Shown: piece by piece, positions 44,801-53,499 of the stretch
How the letters are laid out: each line of letters opens with the position of its first letter
How positions within the stretch are numbered: the stretch's first letter is position 1
From: W11650 sp041844915
GTDB lineage: Bacteria; Bacillota; Clostridia; Lachnospirales; Vallitaleaceae
Assembly (NCBI GenBank): GCA_041844915.1
Contig: JBGZBY010000087.1
Coordinates: 1-64,000, forward strand
Reading direction: 5' to 3'
DNA: 64,000 nucleotides
Notes under the pieces: model-generated
The model's database searches: none
What the model saw: only the letters and a program-made list of their open reading frames with translations
What the model was told of the DNA's origin: nothing
Position numbers and translations under genes: made by a program

Positions 44801-47438
44801 ACTAAATGTAGTACCGAAGTCTGTGGTGCCAGTAGAAGCACAGGCAAAAAGTCAAACTGCCAGTCCGGTGGCAATCCAGGCAGCAACAAATGCCTCTATT
44901 CAGATTTCCCCGCAGAAGGTATCGGCGCGGCTTCATTTAACCGATAATCATGGAATATGGTTTGTAGGCGCTTCTTTAGATAATAAGCCATTAAATGTGA
45001 AAAAAATATCGAATACAGAATATGTAGTTGAAGATATTAAGGTGAACGGCTTGACCAAGTCAAAGCTTAGAATTGAAGCGATGGACTATGCCGGCAACCC
45101 CATGAAGCCGTATGAAGAAGAATTGAATAAATCAGGTGTATATCATTCGGAAACTGGGCAAACATTTGGACCAAAAAAATACATAGAATTAGAAGATGAA
45201 GAAGAAAGAAACTGGCGCAATCGTTTAGGAAAATTGATCGCGCCATGGACAGAATTAACGCCAAGTTCACCGCTATTGGAAGAAGAAAATGGAAGGTACT
45301 ATTTTAAGGTGGATTGTCTTGATATTCCGGAAGAAAGCGATAACTATAAACTGAAGATAACCTCTGTCAACACTTTCCGAGGCGGCTATGATAGGATGAC
45401 AGATATGGATTTGACTCCGGCGCAGGCATGTAATGATTTGAAAATAGAAGTCAAAAATGGCTTTAATGTTGTCAATATTACTGTTTATAAAGAAGAGGAT
45501 AAGCACATTGTCTTTAGTCGGGGCTATGCAGTAGTGCTGGATACCGAGCCGCCGGTGATATCGGAAAATAGCTCCAGCATTGAGTATGAAAAGGAAGAAG
45601 ACGATGAAAATGAGAAAGGAATTTTTTATACCAATTCAGATATTGTTGAGATTAATGGAAAAATAAAGGATAACAATGACCATTGGCGTTTGTTTGTAAA
45701 TGAAAACAATGTGGAAAGTCATCAGCAGGACGGGGAATTTGATCAGCCAGAAAGAGAATTTTCCGCAAAGGTGAAAGTAAGTGACGGAGATAAACTGACG
45801 CTAAAAGCAGTTGACCGACTGGGAAATGAAAGAATAAAACGCTTTACTGTTGTACTAGATACCGTTGCACCGACCATAGAGGTTACACCGAAAGAAGAAA
45901 GTGGCTATATGGCAAGTACGGTGCTTAAAGTGGAGTTTAAAGACGATAAAGTCTTGCGTGGCGACGCTTCTAAGGTATTTGTGAATGGGAATCTATATCA
46001 GGAGGGTACTCCTTTATCGCAATATGGGGAAAATAAATTTTTCATCTATATGATTGCTATGGATAAAGCTGGCAATAAAACTCAAAAGGAGATTTTTGTC
46101 AACTTGGAAGACCAGGATAAGGAGTTTGCCGTTCGCTTGAAAAAAGACAGTTTCTATAAGGCAGAGTTAAAAAATATAGAAGCCCTTTTTGAATTACCGG
46201 AGGGAATGAGCGTTGCTTTAGTAGAAGAAGTGGACACTTCTGCTTTTGTAGCAACAATGAAAGTTGAATTTAAGAATAAATATGGCATGACCAAAACAAT
46301 GGAGTACTCTGTCAAGCTGTTGGATTCGGACTTTGAAAAATATAAACCAGTCTTAAAAAAGACGCATTTCCTGGCAGAAGAACTAACAGATGAAGGAGCG
46401 CTGTTTGATATTCCGGTAGGAGTGGCGGTTACGATTGAACGAATTGATGCTTCGGTTGCCGGAGAAAAAAGTATAAAAGCTAGCTTTTATTATGGCAACA
46501 AGCAAGCAAAAGCAGAGTATAAAATTACAGTAGTGCCGGAATTAACGGCAAAATTGCGCAAGACTTCCTTTATGCCAAGCGAATTAAGGGATATTGCTCA
46601 AGTGGTTGAGTTGACAGAAGGCTTGAAAGCAATTTATAAGGAAGAACCGAATTTTGCCAAATACGGTGAACAGAAAATTACAATAATTGTAATGGATCAT
46701 TACGGTCATAAAAAAGAAATTAGCTTTGACATTATACTCAAGGAAGAAATGACTTTAACTGCTTATGAGCCGTCCGTTTCAACACCAGTAACAGAAGGAA
46801 GCACGCCAGTTGTAAAAAAAGATAAAACCACGACGGATATCAGCAAAGAAAAAATGTTAAAGAAGGAAACCGCAGAAGATGTAAAATTGATATCATTAAA
46901 CGATATCAAAGGGCATTGGGCGCAGGAGATAATTCAAGCCGCAGTTAAGGATAATCTAATTAAAGGCTATCCAGATGGCAGCTTTAGACCGGACAATAGC
47001 TTAAGCAGAGCAGAGTTTGTCGCTTTGCTAAACCGTGTGTTACAGTTAAAGGCAACAGAAGGGAGCTTAAACTTTAAAGACATTAGTCGTGAAAATTGGT
47101 ATTATTCCGATTTAGCGGCATTAACAGAGAATGGCTTAATCAATGGTCATTCTAAAGATGAATTCGCTCCGCAAAAAGCAATTACTCGGTCGGAAATCAT
47201 TGTAATTTTGCTGCGGTATTTGCATCAGGTCAAAGCGGAAATGCTTCATCGCTATCAGGAAAAAGAATTCGCTTTTGAAGATAAAGCAGAAATTAACGAG
47301 TGGGCATTGCAGTCTTTAAAAGAAGCATATAATTTAGGCTTAGTAATAGGCGTAGATAATAGAATTATGCCAAATAAAGAAGCAAGTCGGGCGGAAATGA
47401 TAAAAATGCTGTATCAGTTGAAGCAAATGATGAATTAA
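41829..47438 (+). CDS. Giant SLH-anchored subtilisin-like protease (S8)
   Basis: Surface serine protease of 1869 residues. The domains in order are a signal peptide (1-29), a propeptide-like region to about 130, and an S8 catalytic domain with D174 in IIAIIDSGINI, H230 in HGLHVAG, oxyanion N337 in AAIGNYSS and S582 in SGTSMSTPHVAG. A PA-type insert (about 400-480) lies within the catalytic domain, which is followed by Fn3/Ig-like beta modules (about 650-1600). Three C-terminal SLH modules (about 1692-1865, from DIKGHWAQEIIQAAVKDNLI) bind the cell wall. The layout matches lactocepin/C5a-peptidase enzymes that degrade external protein. It is monocistronic with a strong promoter. Confidence 0.94.
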   Translation: MKKIILKRIMAFLLCFALLFGSFPELRAADNLVQNLPENNTEPEKYPLIEAFLNQQLKIAEENANDIYVLEFETGKKSEILKQLEKVEGLTIRYDYDTIFEGVSVLVPNRKLEEIRNISGIKNIQKNGSFVPQAMNASELTKVAEAAQYNNTVLFPQEEGKKFDGRGTIIAIIDSGININHPAMQIDEEAKPYVKIKESEIKEGFSLKVPRGFNYLGGSYDLLERLPSIHGLHVAGIAAGNDPAGFKGVAPNAQIFMYRVFSDRRYKKPEYNLEIDNYEFGGDDAVYHAMEDAVENGADVISMSIGRPGGGYIGDIYYNAVKNATEKGVAVVAAIGNYSSSASSNTYDNSPNNALNLTDTSAMTYIAGVNQTLSVGSTVNTKISLGKLKINDREFGYAFLGTSEKNKPLFKAGEYELVYVGHGRKSAFNNKDLNGKIALAFRDGNKIVDKIKEAAEKGAKGFILINAPTHYSRDRYRNQPSISYEVDREMTAVVEDQNIWAISISGNDGKILKEMMGQNAKMNFDFPNEKISHHLAEEIRMSGFSGWGPNAELELKPEVVAPGEAVYSCFNHGKYGFMSGTSMSTPHVAGISALLREKVKDLTDKKEIAKNLGKSAINKILLMNTAQPLKELLPEISELEVSPRRQGAGFVQVDAALKNNVIVTHNNIASVALKEIKGNTTSFELRLDNFSDKQQAFRLQFGKVLGETQIAVEKDDTYTGREEGELEDYVKTAQVNETHSREIGNAKIFGDKSEVEIPAGQSATVKVTLNTGNSQNEFVEGFIYFVSKNKEDNPDLSIPYFGYKGDWDSGKIIDSPSWEKDSLTKLTTVMATKPVGHDEEPQYFELGKENGVIDPSKIAFTNDPLNTFLMREVIARVITLREAKDFEVSILNEQKQHIRTLSTSHYYRKLINNLQYENSWHNKEKIQKPNLLFSWNGQIYDKKSGELKAAPEGQYYYRVRAKVRTDAPYQEILMPVRIDNQKPQGIVKIEGLNVVPKSVVPVEAQAKSQTASPVAIQAATNASIQISPQKVSARLHLTDNHGIWFVGASLDNKPLNVKKISNTEYVVEDIKVNGLTKSKLRIEAMDYAGNPMKPYEEELNKSGVYHSETGQTFGPKKYIELEDEEERNWRNRLGKLIAPWTELTPSSPLLEEENGRYYFKVDCLDIPEESDNYKLKITSVNTFRGGYDRMTDMDLTPAQACNDLKIEVKNGFNVVNITVYKEEDKHIVFSRGYAVVLDTEPPVISENSSSIEYEKEEDDENEKGIFYTNSDIVEINGKIKDNNDHWRLFVNENNVESHQQDGEFDQPEREFSAKVKVSDGDKLTLKAVDRLGNERIKRFTVVLDTVAPTIEVTPKEESGYMASTVLKVEFKDDKVLRGDASKVFVNGNLYQEGTPLSQYGENKFFIYMIAMDKAGNKTQKEIFVNLEDQDKEFAVRLKKDSFYKAELKNIEALFELPEGMSVALVEEVDTSAFVATMKVEFKNKYGMTKTMEYSVKLLDSDFEKYKPVLKKTHFLAEELTDEGALFDIPVGVAVTIERIDASVAGEKSIKASFYYGNKQAKAEYKITVVPELTAKLRKTSFMPSELRDIAQVVELTEGLKAIYKEEPNFAKYGEQKITIIVMDHYGHKKEISFDIILKEEMTLTAYEPSVSTPVTEGSTPVVKKDKTTTDISKEKMLKKETAEDVKLISLNDIKGHWAQEIIQAAVKDNLIKGYPDGSFRPDNSLSRAEFVALLNRVLQLKATEGSLNFKDISRENWYYSDLAALTENGLINGHSKDEFAPQKAITRSEIIVILLRYLHQVKAEMLHRYQEKEFAFEDKAEINEWALQSLKEAYNLGLVIGVDNRIMPNKEASRAEMIKMLYQLKQMMN

Positions 47439-47547
47439 AGCGAAATAAGTGGCATTTAGAGGGCTTAGTCTGATTGCGGCTTTAATGTCTTTATTGTTCA
47501 AATCTAACATTTCAAAATTGGAAAATGGAGGAGATGAAAGAGAGATA

Positions 47548-47575
47548 TTGACATTTCAATAAAATCCGGTATAAT
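47548..47575 (+). promoter_or_regulatory. Consensus promoter of the thiamine operon
   Basis: Perfect TTGACA (47548-47553) and TATAAT (47570-47575) hexamers are 16 bases apart, directly upstream of the TPP riboswitch. Confidence 0.75.
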
Positions 47576-47611
47576 AATTCTGTAGTGAATATCGACGAAG
47601 GTCGGATAATT

Positions 47612-47695
47612 AGATATCGTGGGGTGCTTAAAAGGCTGAGATCATACCCGTATAACCTGTTCGGATAATGCCGGCGTAGGGAAAATACGATAACA
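47612..47695 (+). ncRNA. TPP riboswitch (THI element)
   Basis: The conserved TPP-aptamer blocks are present in order: GGGGTGC (47621-47627), CTGAGATCATACCC (47637-47650) and ACCTGTTCGGATAATGCCGG (47655 on), ending GTAGGGAA. Helix P1 is TATCGT (47615-47620) with ACGATA (47687-47692). It lies between a consensus promoter and a terminator, so thiamine pyrophosphate should switch the downstream transport genes off by transcription termination. Confidence 0.95.
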
Positions 47696-47705
47696 GAGGA
47701 TAGGA

Positions 47706-47736
47706 AAGACCTGCCCCTTTCGGCAGGTCTTTTTTG
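47706..47736 (+). terminator. Terminator of the TPP riboswitch
   Basis: GACCTGCC (47708-47715) pairs with GGCAGGTC (47722-47729), followed by TTTTTT. It is the expression platform of the riboswitch. Confidence 0.9.
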
Positions 47737-47805
47737 CTTTCGGAGAGGATCCGGAGAAGCAGACTCTGTTGCTTTGCTTAAGTGCTCCCAGAAGGGAGTT
47801 TTTTT

Positions 47806-48102
47806 ATGGGAAATGCCAGTATGGCAATTCAGGTGTTGCCAAAGGTGGAGGACAAAAGGAAGGTAGTGGAGATTGTAGACCGCGTGATAGAATATATTGC
47901 CGGTCATGGGCTGAATTATTTTGTCGGGCCGTTTGAAACTGTGGTGGAGGGCGATTATGAGCAGCTGATGGAGATATTAAAGGGCTGTCAGAGGATAGCG
48001 ATAGAAGTTGGAGCGCCTTCGGTTATGAGCTATATTAAGGTCAGCTATCATCCAAATGACGAGGGACTTAGCATTGAAGAAAAGACTGCAAAATATCATT
48101 AA
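47806..48102 (+). CDS. Thiamine-binding protein, MTH1187/YkoF type
   Basis: A 98-residue ferredoxin-fold protein of the family that binds thiamine or its hydroxymethylpyrimidine part. Visible features are MAIQVLPKVED, a VDRVIEYIAGHGLNYFVGPFETVVEG core and a C-terminal IKVSYHPNDEGLS. ATG 47806 follows GAAGGGAG; an upstream GTG start is less likely. It is the first gene after the TPP riboswitch. The permease gene overlaps its end by 47 nt. Confidence 0.9.
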   Translation: MGNASMAIQVLPKVEDKRKVVEIVDRVIEYIAGHGLNYFVGPFETVVEGDYEQLMEILKGCQRIAIEVGAPSVMSYIKVSYHPNDEGLSIEEKTAKYH

Positions 48103-48826
48103 TTTTTTATATCGCTATAGCCTTGTGCTGGCGATATTGCTTCTGTGGCAGGGCTTGTCGGCTCTGCGACTTTTGCCGGAGTTTTTTCTGCCATCACCCT
48201 ATGCTGTAGTCAAGGCGTTTGTTCAGGATTTTGGATTGATTATGCAGCATACCGGGTATACGCTGACAGAGGCTTTTATTGGTATGGTAATTGCCGTTGT
48301 GCTGGCATTTGTCTTATCTCTGCTGATGGATGCCTCCAAGCGCATTTATGATTTGCTGTACTCGCCGATTGTTGTCAGTCAAACGATTCCGACGGTTGCC
48401 ATTGCGCCGCTTTTGATTATTTGGCTGGGCTATTATATGGCGCCCAAGATCGTGCTGGTGGTAATGACTGGCTTTTTTCCGATTTTGATTGCTTTGCTTG
48501 ACGGCTATCGCTCGGTGGATCCGGACAGCCTTCGGCTTTTGCAAAGCATGGGAGCAAGCCGCTGGCAGGTTTATCTTCATGGTAAGCTTCCCGCCAGTGT
48601 AGGCTATTTTTTTGCTGGGCTTCGGGTATCAGTTTCCTATGCGCTGATTTCAGCGGTGGTATCCGAATGGCTGGGCGGCTACTACGGCTTGGGCGTATAT
48701 ATGACTAGAGCGCGAAAGGCGGTGGCTCTGGATAAAATGTTTGCCATCATTTTTTTCGTATCCTTTTTAAGCCTGTTTTTAATGACAGTGGTTGACCGCC
48801 TGCATAAGAAATTGGTGAAATATTGA
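48056..48826 (+). CDS. ABC transporter permease (ThiX-like)
   Basis: Membrane permease of the nitrate/sulfonate/thiamine-precursor ABC class with about six membrane spans in 256 residues. A conserved loop, SLRLLQSMGASRWQVYLHGK, contacts the ATPase. The riboswitch and the neighbouring binding protein point to a pyrimidine precursor of thiamine as cargo. The start overlaps the previous gene. ATG 48056 has no clear ribosome binding site, while TTG 48074 has CGAGGGA about 8 nt upstream and may be the true start. Confidence 0.9.
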   Translation: MTRDLALKKRLQNIINFLYRYSLVLAILLLWQGLSALRLLPEFFLPSPYAVVKAFVQDFGLIMQHTGYTLTEAFIGMVIAVVLAFVLSLLMDASKRIYDLLYSPIVVSQTIPTVAIAPLLIIWLGYYMAPKIVLVVMTGFFPILIALLDGYRSVDPDSLRLLQSMGASRWQVYLHGKLPASVGYFFAGLRVSVSYALISAVVSEWLGGYYGLGVYMTRARKAVALDKMFAIIFFVSFLSLFLMTVVDRLHKKLVKY

Positions 48827-49016
48827 CAAGGAAATAACGATTAAAAGCACTGGTATATAGCTTATCAATCTGCTTAGGCTTGCCGATATCGCCAATTGGT
48901 CAGCATATAGGCAAACTCGGCAGACTATCAAGGCAGTTTTTATGTCTGCCTAGGCGTCTGCATGATAGGCAGGCTGCAAAAAGATAATAATAGATATCAA
49001 AACCAAGAGGAGATAA

Positions 49017-50078
49017 ATGTTTATGAAAAAAATTCAAATTTTAATATTGATAGTGGGAATGATACTTTCACTGGCTGCCTGCGAGCAGACAAGCGGTACG
49101 CAAAAGCAGGCGGCGGAGAAAGCGACGGTGCAGCCGGAAGGCGGCGAAGCAAAGGAAGAAAAGGCGGCGGAGATGGAAAAGCTGACGATTGTGCTGGATT
49201 GGGTGCCCAATACCAATCATACCGGACTTTTTGTAGCCAAGGATAAGGGGTACTTTGCCGAGGAGGGTCTGGAGGTTGAGATCGTGCAGCCTGCCGAGGA
49301 TAGCGCTTCGGTCATTGTTGGTATGGGACGGGCCGAATTTGGGATTCATTTTCAGCCGAACATGGTAAAGCGTCTTTTGAATGACACTCCGATTACGGCG
49401 GTCGCTGCGATTCTTCAACACAATACCGGCGGGATCATGAGCTTAAAGGAAAGCGGGATTGATTCGCCGAAGAAAATGACAGGCAAAAAATACTCTACTT
49501 GGGAGGATCCGATTGACGATGCGACGGTTCGCTTTATTGTGGAAAAGGACGGCGGAGATTGGGCGCAGGTAGAACTGGTGCCGGGAGAATCAACGGATGC
49601 AACCACAGCCTTGCAGCTGAAAATGTTTGATTCGATTTTTGTCTATCAGGGCTGGGATTATATCCATTCACAGACCAAGCAGGTAGAAACCAGCTTCTTC
49701 TTGCTGACGGATTATGCGCCGGAATTTGATTATTATACGCCTGTTATCATTGCCAATAACGACTTTTTAAAGATGAAGCCGGAGCTGGCAAAAAAAGCGC
49801 TGCGAGCGATAAAAAAAGGCTATGAATTTGCGGCGGCGAATTCGGCTGAGGCGGCGGAGATTTTAATCAACAATGCGCCGGAGGGAGATGCAGATTTGAT
49901 TCGTGCCAGTCAGGAATTTTTGTCGGAACATTATATCGGTGATGCCAAATCATGGGGAATAATCGACAGGGAGCGCTGGAATCGCTTTTATGATTGGCTG
50001 TATGAGCAGAAGCTAATCGAAGAGCCGCTGACGGACAAAGGATTTTCCATGGATTATTTAGAATGGGAGAAACGATAA
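49017..50078 (+). CDS. Thiamine-precursor binding lipoprotein (ThiY/NMT1-like)
   Basis: Lipoprotein of 353 residues that captures a pyrimidine precursor such as formylaminopyrimidine for the ABC system. The lipobox LAAC places the anchor at C22. The family hallmark LTIVLDWVPNTNHTGLFVAK opens the mature domain, with EVEIVQPAEDSA and GRAEFGIHFQ after it. GAGGAG lies 4 nt before ATG 49017 and 10 nt before a second in-frame ATG at 49023. The upstream gap (48827-49016) holds only a small GGCAGAC/GTCTGCC hairpin. Confidence 0.93.
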   Translation: MFMKKIQILILIVGMILSLAACEQTSGTQKQAAEKATVQPEGGEAKEEKAAEMEKLTIVLDWVPNTNHTGLFVAKDKGYFAEEGLEVEIVQPAEDSASVIVGMGRAEFGIHFQPNMVKRLLNDTPITAVAAILQHNTGGIMSLKESGIDSPKKMTGKKYSTWEDPIDDATVRFIVEKDGGDWAQVELVPGESTDATTALQLKMFDSIFVYQGWDYIHSQTKQVETSFFLLTDYAPEFDYYTPVIIANNDFLKMKPELAKKALRAIKKGYEFAAANSAEAAEILINNAPEGDADLIRASQEFLSEHYIGDAKSWGIIDRERWNRFYDWLYEQKLIEEPLTDKGFSMDYLEWEKR

Positions 50079-50208
50079 GAGAAAAGCGGTTACCCGCACT
50101 GTGAAAATCTGGCAGAAACGAGAAAAAGTTGGCGAAGCTGCTGATGGATAAAGGATTTTGACAGGGCGTTTGAAATAGGGCTGCTTTGTGGAATAAATGG
50201 AGTAGAAT

Positions 50209-50958
50209 ATGCCAAAACTGGAATTAAAGAAAATATCACATTCCTTTGTGGACGCACCGGACATTCAGATCTTGAAGGACGCTTCGCTCTATGTAAATGA
50301 AGGAGAGATTGTCGGTATTATTGGACCGAGCGGCGGTGGCAAGACAACGCTGTTTAATATTGCCGCCGGCTTGCTGGCGCCGACTGCCGGAGAAGTGTTT
50401 CTGTCCGGCAAAGAGATTACCGGGCAAAGCGGCCATGTCAGCTATATGCTGCAAAAGGATCTCCTGCTGCCCTTTAAGACGGTGCTGGATAATGTGGCGT
50501 TGCCGCAGATTATTCGAGGGAAGGACAAAAAAAGTGCCAGAGCAGAGGCGGCCGTCTATTTTGAAGCCTTTGGGCTGGCGGGCACGGAGGACAAATATCC
50601 CAAAATGCTTTCCGGAGGAATGAAGCAAAGGGCGGCGCTGCTGCGCACCTATCTTTTCGGCAAGGAAGTGGCGCTTTTAGACGAACCTTTTTCAGCGCTG
50701 GATGCCATTACCAAGGAAAGTATTCATCAGTGGTATTTGGGTATTATGGAAAAAATCAATCTGACAACTCTTTTTATTACGCATGATGTGGAGGAGGCGA
50801 TCCTTCTGTCGGATCGAATCTATGTTTTGAAGGGCAGGCCGGCGGAGCTGTCAGAGGCGATACCGATTGCTCTGCCAAGGCCGAGAGATCCGTTGAGTGA
50901 GCAAGTGATAGGATTAAAGCGAAGGTTAAAGGAGGAATACTTACAGGAGAAAAAATAA
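50209..50958 (+). CDS. ABC transporter ATPase (ThiZ-like)
   Basis: Energy-coupling ATPase for the thiamine-precursor transporter. It has Walker A GPSGGGKTT, a Q loop in MLQKDLLLPFKT, the signature LSGGMKQRAALLRT, Walker B VALLDEPFSALD and a switch His in FITHDVEEA. The length is 249 residues, of the SsuB/TauB class. It completes the riboswitch-led operon (binding protein, permease, lipoprotein, ATPase) and is followed by a strong terminator. Confidence 0.93.
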   Translation: MPKLELKKISHSFVDAPDIQILKDASLYVNEGEIVGIIGPSGGGKTTLFNIAAGLLAPTAGEVFLSGKEITGQSGHVSYMLQKDLLLPFKTVLDNVALPQIIRGKDKKSARAEAAVYFEAFGLAGTEDKYPKMLSGGMKQRAALLRTYLFGKEVALLDEPFSALDAITKESIHQWYLGIMEKINLTTLFITHDVEEAILLSDRIYVLKGRPAELSEAIPIALPRPRDPLSEQVIGLKRRLKEEYLQEKK

Positions 50959-51042
50959 GCTCCTGAAGGGAGCAGGGGCTTGCCGCTGCATTAGGAGAGG
51001 GAAAATTTTAAAAGAAACAGACGGCGCAATAAGAGAAATAAG

Positions 51043-51088
51043 AATAGAAAAGCTTCGACATTTTGGCATGGGTCGAAGCTTTTCTATT
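51043..51088. terminator. Strong bidirectional terminator
   Basis: AATAGAAAAGCTTCGAC (51043-51059) pairs perfectly with GTCGAAGCTTTTCTATT (51072-51088) over 17 bases. It ends the thiamine operon and probably also argS from the other strand. Confidence 0.85.
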
Positions 51089-51202
51089 AGAGCGGATAGG
51101 CTGGATTGGCTTGCTGTTTAAGCCTTAGCAGAAAGCCGCAAAAGCGTTTGACGCGTTTTTGAGCTTTTCTGCGATAACGAAAGCGCGATCAAGGCAACTG
51201 TC

Positions 51203-52990
51203 CTACATTTTATCAGGTACCGGAATGGCTAAGATCTCCAGTCCGGTGGTCAATGTCCGCAGAACGACGTTTAACAGTCGATGCCAAGAGGCTTTGCGCT
51301 CGGCAGATTCCTCCGTAATAATATGATGATTGTGGTAAAAAGAATTCATCAGGGTGGAAAGCTCATACAAATATTCGCATAAATAATTTGGAGCCTTGTC
51401 TTTGGCGGCCTGCCATAGGACATCGCTAAATCCGTCCAGCTTTAATTGAAGCTCCCTTTCTACGCTGCTGACGGCCGGCAGTAGCTCTCCGGGCTGACTG
51501 CTTTCCTCCGCCAACTTGCGCAGGATATTTTTGATGCGGACAATGGAATAGAGCAGATAAGGGCCGGTTTTTCCTTCAAAGGCGGAAAATTTTTCCAAGT
51601 CAAAAACATAGTCCTTCATGCGGTAATTTGACAGATCGGCAAATTTCAGCACGGAAATACCAACCATTTCAGCCACCTCGGCGGCATTAATATCCTCCTT
51701 GTTCTGGATTTTTCCAGCGGCATTGTCAACCACCATAGCAATCAGATCAGCCAAGCGCAGGATACCGCCCTCTCTTGTCTTAAAAGGGCGGCCGTCTTTG
51801 CCGTTCATGGTACCGAAGCCGACAAATTCCAGAGAAATCTTTTCCGGAACGATGCCATATTTTTTGGCAGCTCGGAAAACTTGCGTAAAGTGGAGGGCTT
51901 GACGGGCATCGACCACATATAGAACCTCGTCGGGATGAAATTCCTTTTCTCTGTTGTAGAGAGTAGCTAAATCGGTTGTACCGTATAAATAGGAGCCGTC
52001 GCTTTTAACCAAAATAATCGGCGGCACCTCCTTTTTATCCGATTCTTCGCTGACATCGGCAATAATTGCACCATCGCTTTCCATTAAAGCATTTTTTTGC
52101 TTGAGCATATCCAGTACGATGGGAATGGAGTCATGACTGTCGCTTTCTCCGTACCATAGGTCAAAATCTACCAGAAGTCTTTGATAATTGGCCTTCAGAT
52201 CGGCTACGGAAAGCTTGACGATATGCTGCCAAAGGGCTCTGTGGCCGGTAACGCCGTTTTGCAGGGCATAGGTGGCTTCTTTGGCGGCTGTTTCCATTGC
52301 CTTAGCATTTTCGGTGGGGCTGCCGATTTCATCCGTTTCCTTAATCGCAGCAGAAACGCGCGGATAGATTTCAGACAAGTCGTCTAAGGTAAAAGGCGGC
52401 TCTGCCGGATACTCCCCGCAGAAATCAGGGTCAAAATAAGGCAGATCCGGCTGTGTACGCTGCACTTCGGAAATAATCATACCCATTTGCAGCCCCCAGT
52501 CGCCGGTATGGATATCGCCGAGAACCTCATAGCCCAGATAGCGAAACAGCCTTTTTAAAGCTTCGCCAATAATGGCGGTACGCAAATGTCCAATGTGTAA
52601 AGGTTTGGCGATGTTCGGTCCGCCGTAATCAAGGATTACTTTTTTGGGAATGTTCAATTTTTGAACGAAAAGATTTTCTGACATCGCCAAGGCATTGATA
52701 TGCTTAGCCAAAAAGCTGTCCTTGAGATTAAGATTGATAAAACCGGGATTTACAGCCTCTGCCGATTCAAAGATTTCAGCGGATTCTGGCAAAGCCAGCA
52801 GGCTTTGTACAATTTCGCGGCTGATGGCGATTGGGGCTTTGTGCAAAAGCTTTGCCAACGGCATAGCGCCATTGCACTGAAACTGGCAAAGATCAGGCCG
52901 AGCGGAAAGTCCGACGGCGGCATAGTCAGTATTGTAGTTTAAGGCGGCAAACGCCTTTTCCATTTGCTGGGTCAATAATTGTGTTAGCAT
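51203..52990 (-). CDS. argS: Arginyl-tRNA synthetase
   Basis: Class Ia synthetase that charges tRNA-Arg. The N-terminal additional domain contains VNPGFINLNL. The HIGH motif is in NIAKPLHIGHLRTAIIGEAL, a KMSKS-equivalent loop is in GRPFKTREGG, and the C-terminal DALR anticodon domain contains YLLYSIVRIKNILR. The length is 595 residues. The ATG at 52990 lies 29 nt from the nearest strong ribosome binding site, with a hairpin between. An in-frame TGA 6 nt upstream rules out an earlier start. Confidence 0.96.
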   Translation of the reverse strand: MLTQLLTQQMEKAFAALNYNTDYAAVGLSARPDLCQFQCNGAMPLAKLLHKAPIAISREIVQSLLALPESAEIFESAEAVNPGFINLNLKDSFLAKHINALAMSENLFVQKLNIPKKVILDYGGPNIAKPLHIGHLRTAIIGEALKRLFRYLGYEVLGDIHTGDWGLQMGMIISEVQRTQPDLPYFDPDFCGEYPAEPPFTLDDLSEIYPRVSAAIKETDEIGSPTENAKAMETAAKEATYALQNGVTGHRALWQHIVKLSVADLKANYQRLLVDFDLWYGESDSHDSIPIVLDMLKQKNALMESDGAIIADVSEESDKKEVPPIILVKSDGSYLYGTTDLATLYNREKEFHPDEVLYVVDARQALHFTQVFRAAKKYGIVPEKISLEFVGFGTMNGKDGRPFKTREGGILRLADLIAMVVDNAAGKIQNKEDINAAEVAEMVGISVLKFADLSNYRMKDYVFDLEKFSAFEGKTGPYLLYSIVRIKNILRKLAEESSQPGELLPAVSSVERELQLKLDGFSDVLWQAAKDKAPNYLCEYLYELSTLMNSFYHNHHIITEESAERKASWHRLLNVVLRTLTTGLEILAIPVPDKM

Positions 52991-53027
52991 AAATCATCGT
53001 ATGCCATTGCGGCATACATCCTCCTTT
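52991..53027 (-). promoter_or_regulatory. argS ribosome binding site separated from the start by a hairpin
   Basis: On the minus strand AAAGGAGG (53027-53020) is followed by a 7-bp hairpin, GTATGCC-GCAAT-GGCATAC (53017-52999), and then 8 bases before ATG. Folding of the hairpin would bring the site close enough to work. A short overlapping reading frame also begins just after the site. Confidence 0.5.
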
Positions 53028-53333
53028 GATTGTAGTGTTCATTTCCGTAAATTCCGATTTCGGAGAGCCGTTTGGCTATAGGCGACAAAAACAAAGCCTG
53101 CTGCCGCCAGAACAGATTTTTCGTCAAGCCTGCGCTTTTGATAGGAAAGGGCGAGCAAAGCTGTCTTTAACGGAAAATGATGAGATTTAAAAATATTATA
53201 CTACATTTATGGAAGATTTAACAGCAGAAATTTAACGACTGCTCCGTTTTACATAATTTCAGCACGGTAAAAATGAAATTTAGACAAAATACATTGAAAA
53301 AATATTAAAAAAGCACAAAAAACAGAAAATATC

Positions 53334-53362
53334 TTGCGCTTTCTTAATGAAAAACTTATAAT
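53334..53362 (+). promoter_or_regulatory. Probable promoter of the lipoprotein gene
   Basis: TTGCGC (53334-53339) and TATAAT (53357-53362) are 17 bases apart. Confidence 0.5.
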
Positions 53363-53499
53363 AAAAAGAGAGGTGCCAGAAAGTGGTTTGCTAAAAGAAA
53401 TAATTTTAGGGTGGTATATTAGAAAGTTGCAGAATAATGTTAAAGATTTTTAGTATGATTTTACGGAACGATAAGAGGGGAAACAGAGGGAGCTACCAA

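Noticed and set aside
52991..53200. T-box riboswitch in the argS leader
   Set aside because: The T-box consensus (AGGGTGGNACCGCG) and an antiterminator were looked for on the minus strand and not found.
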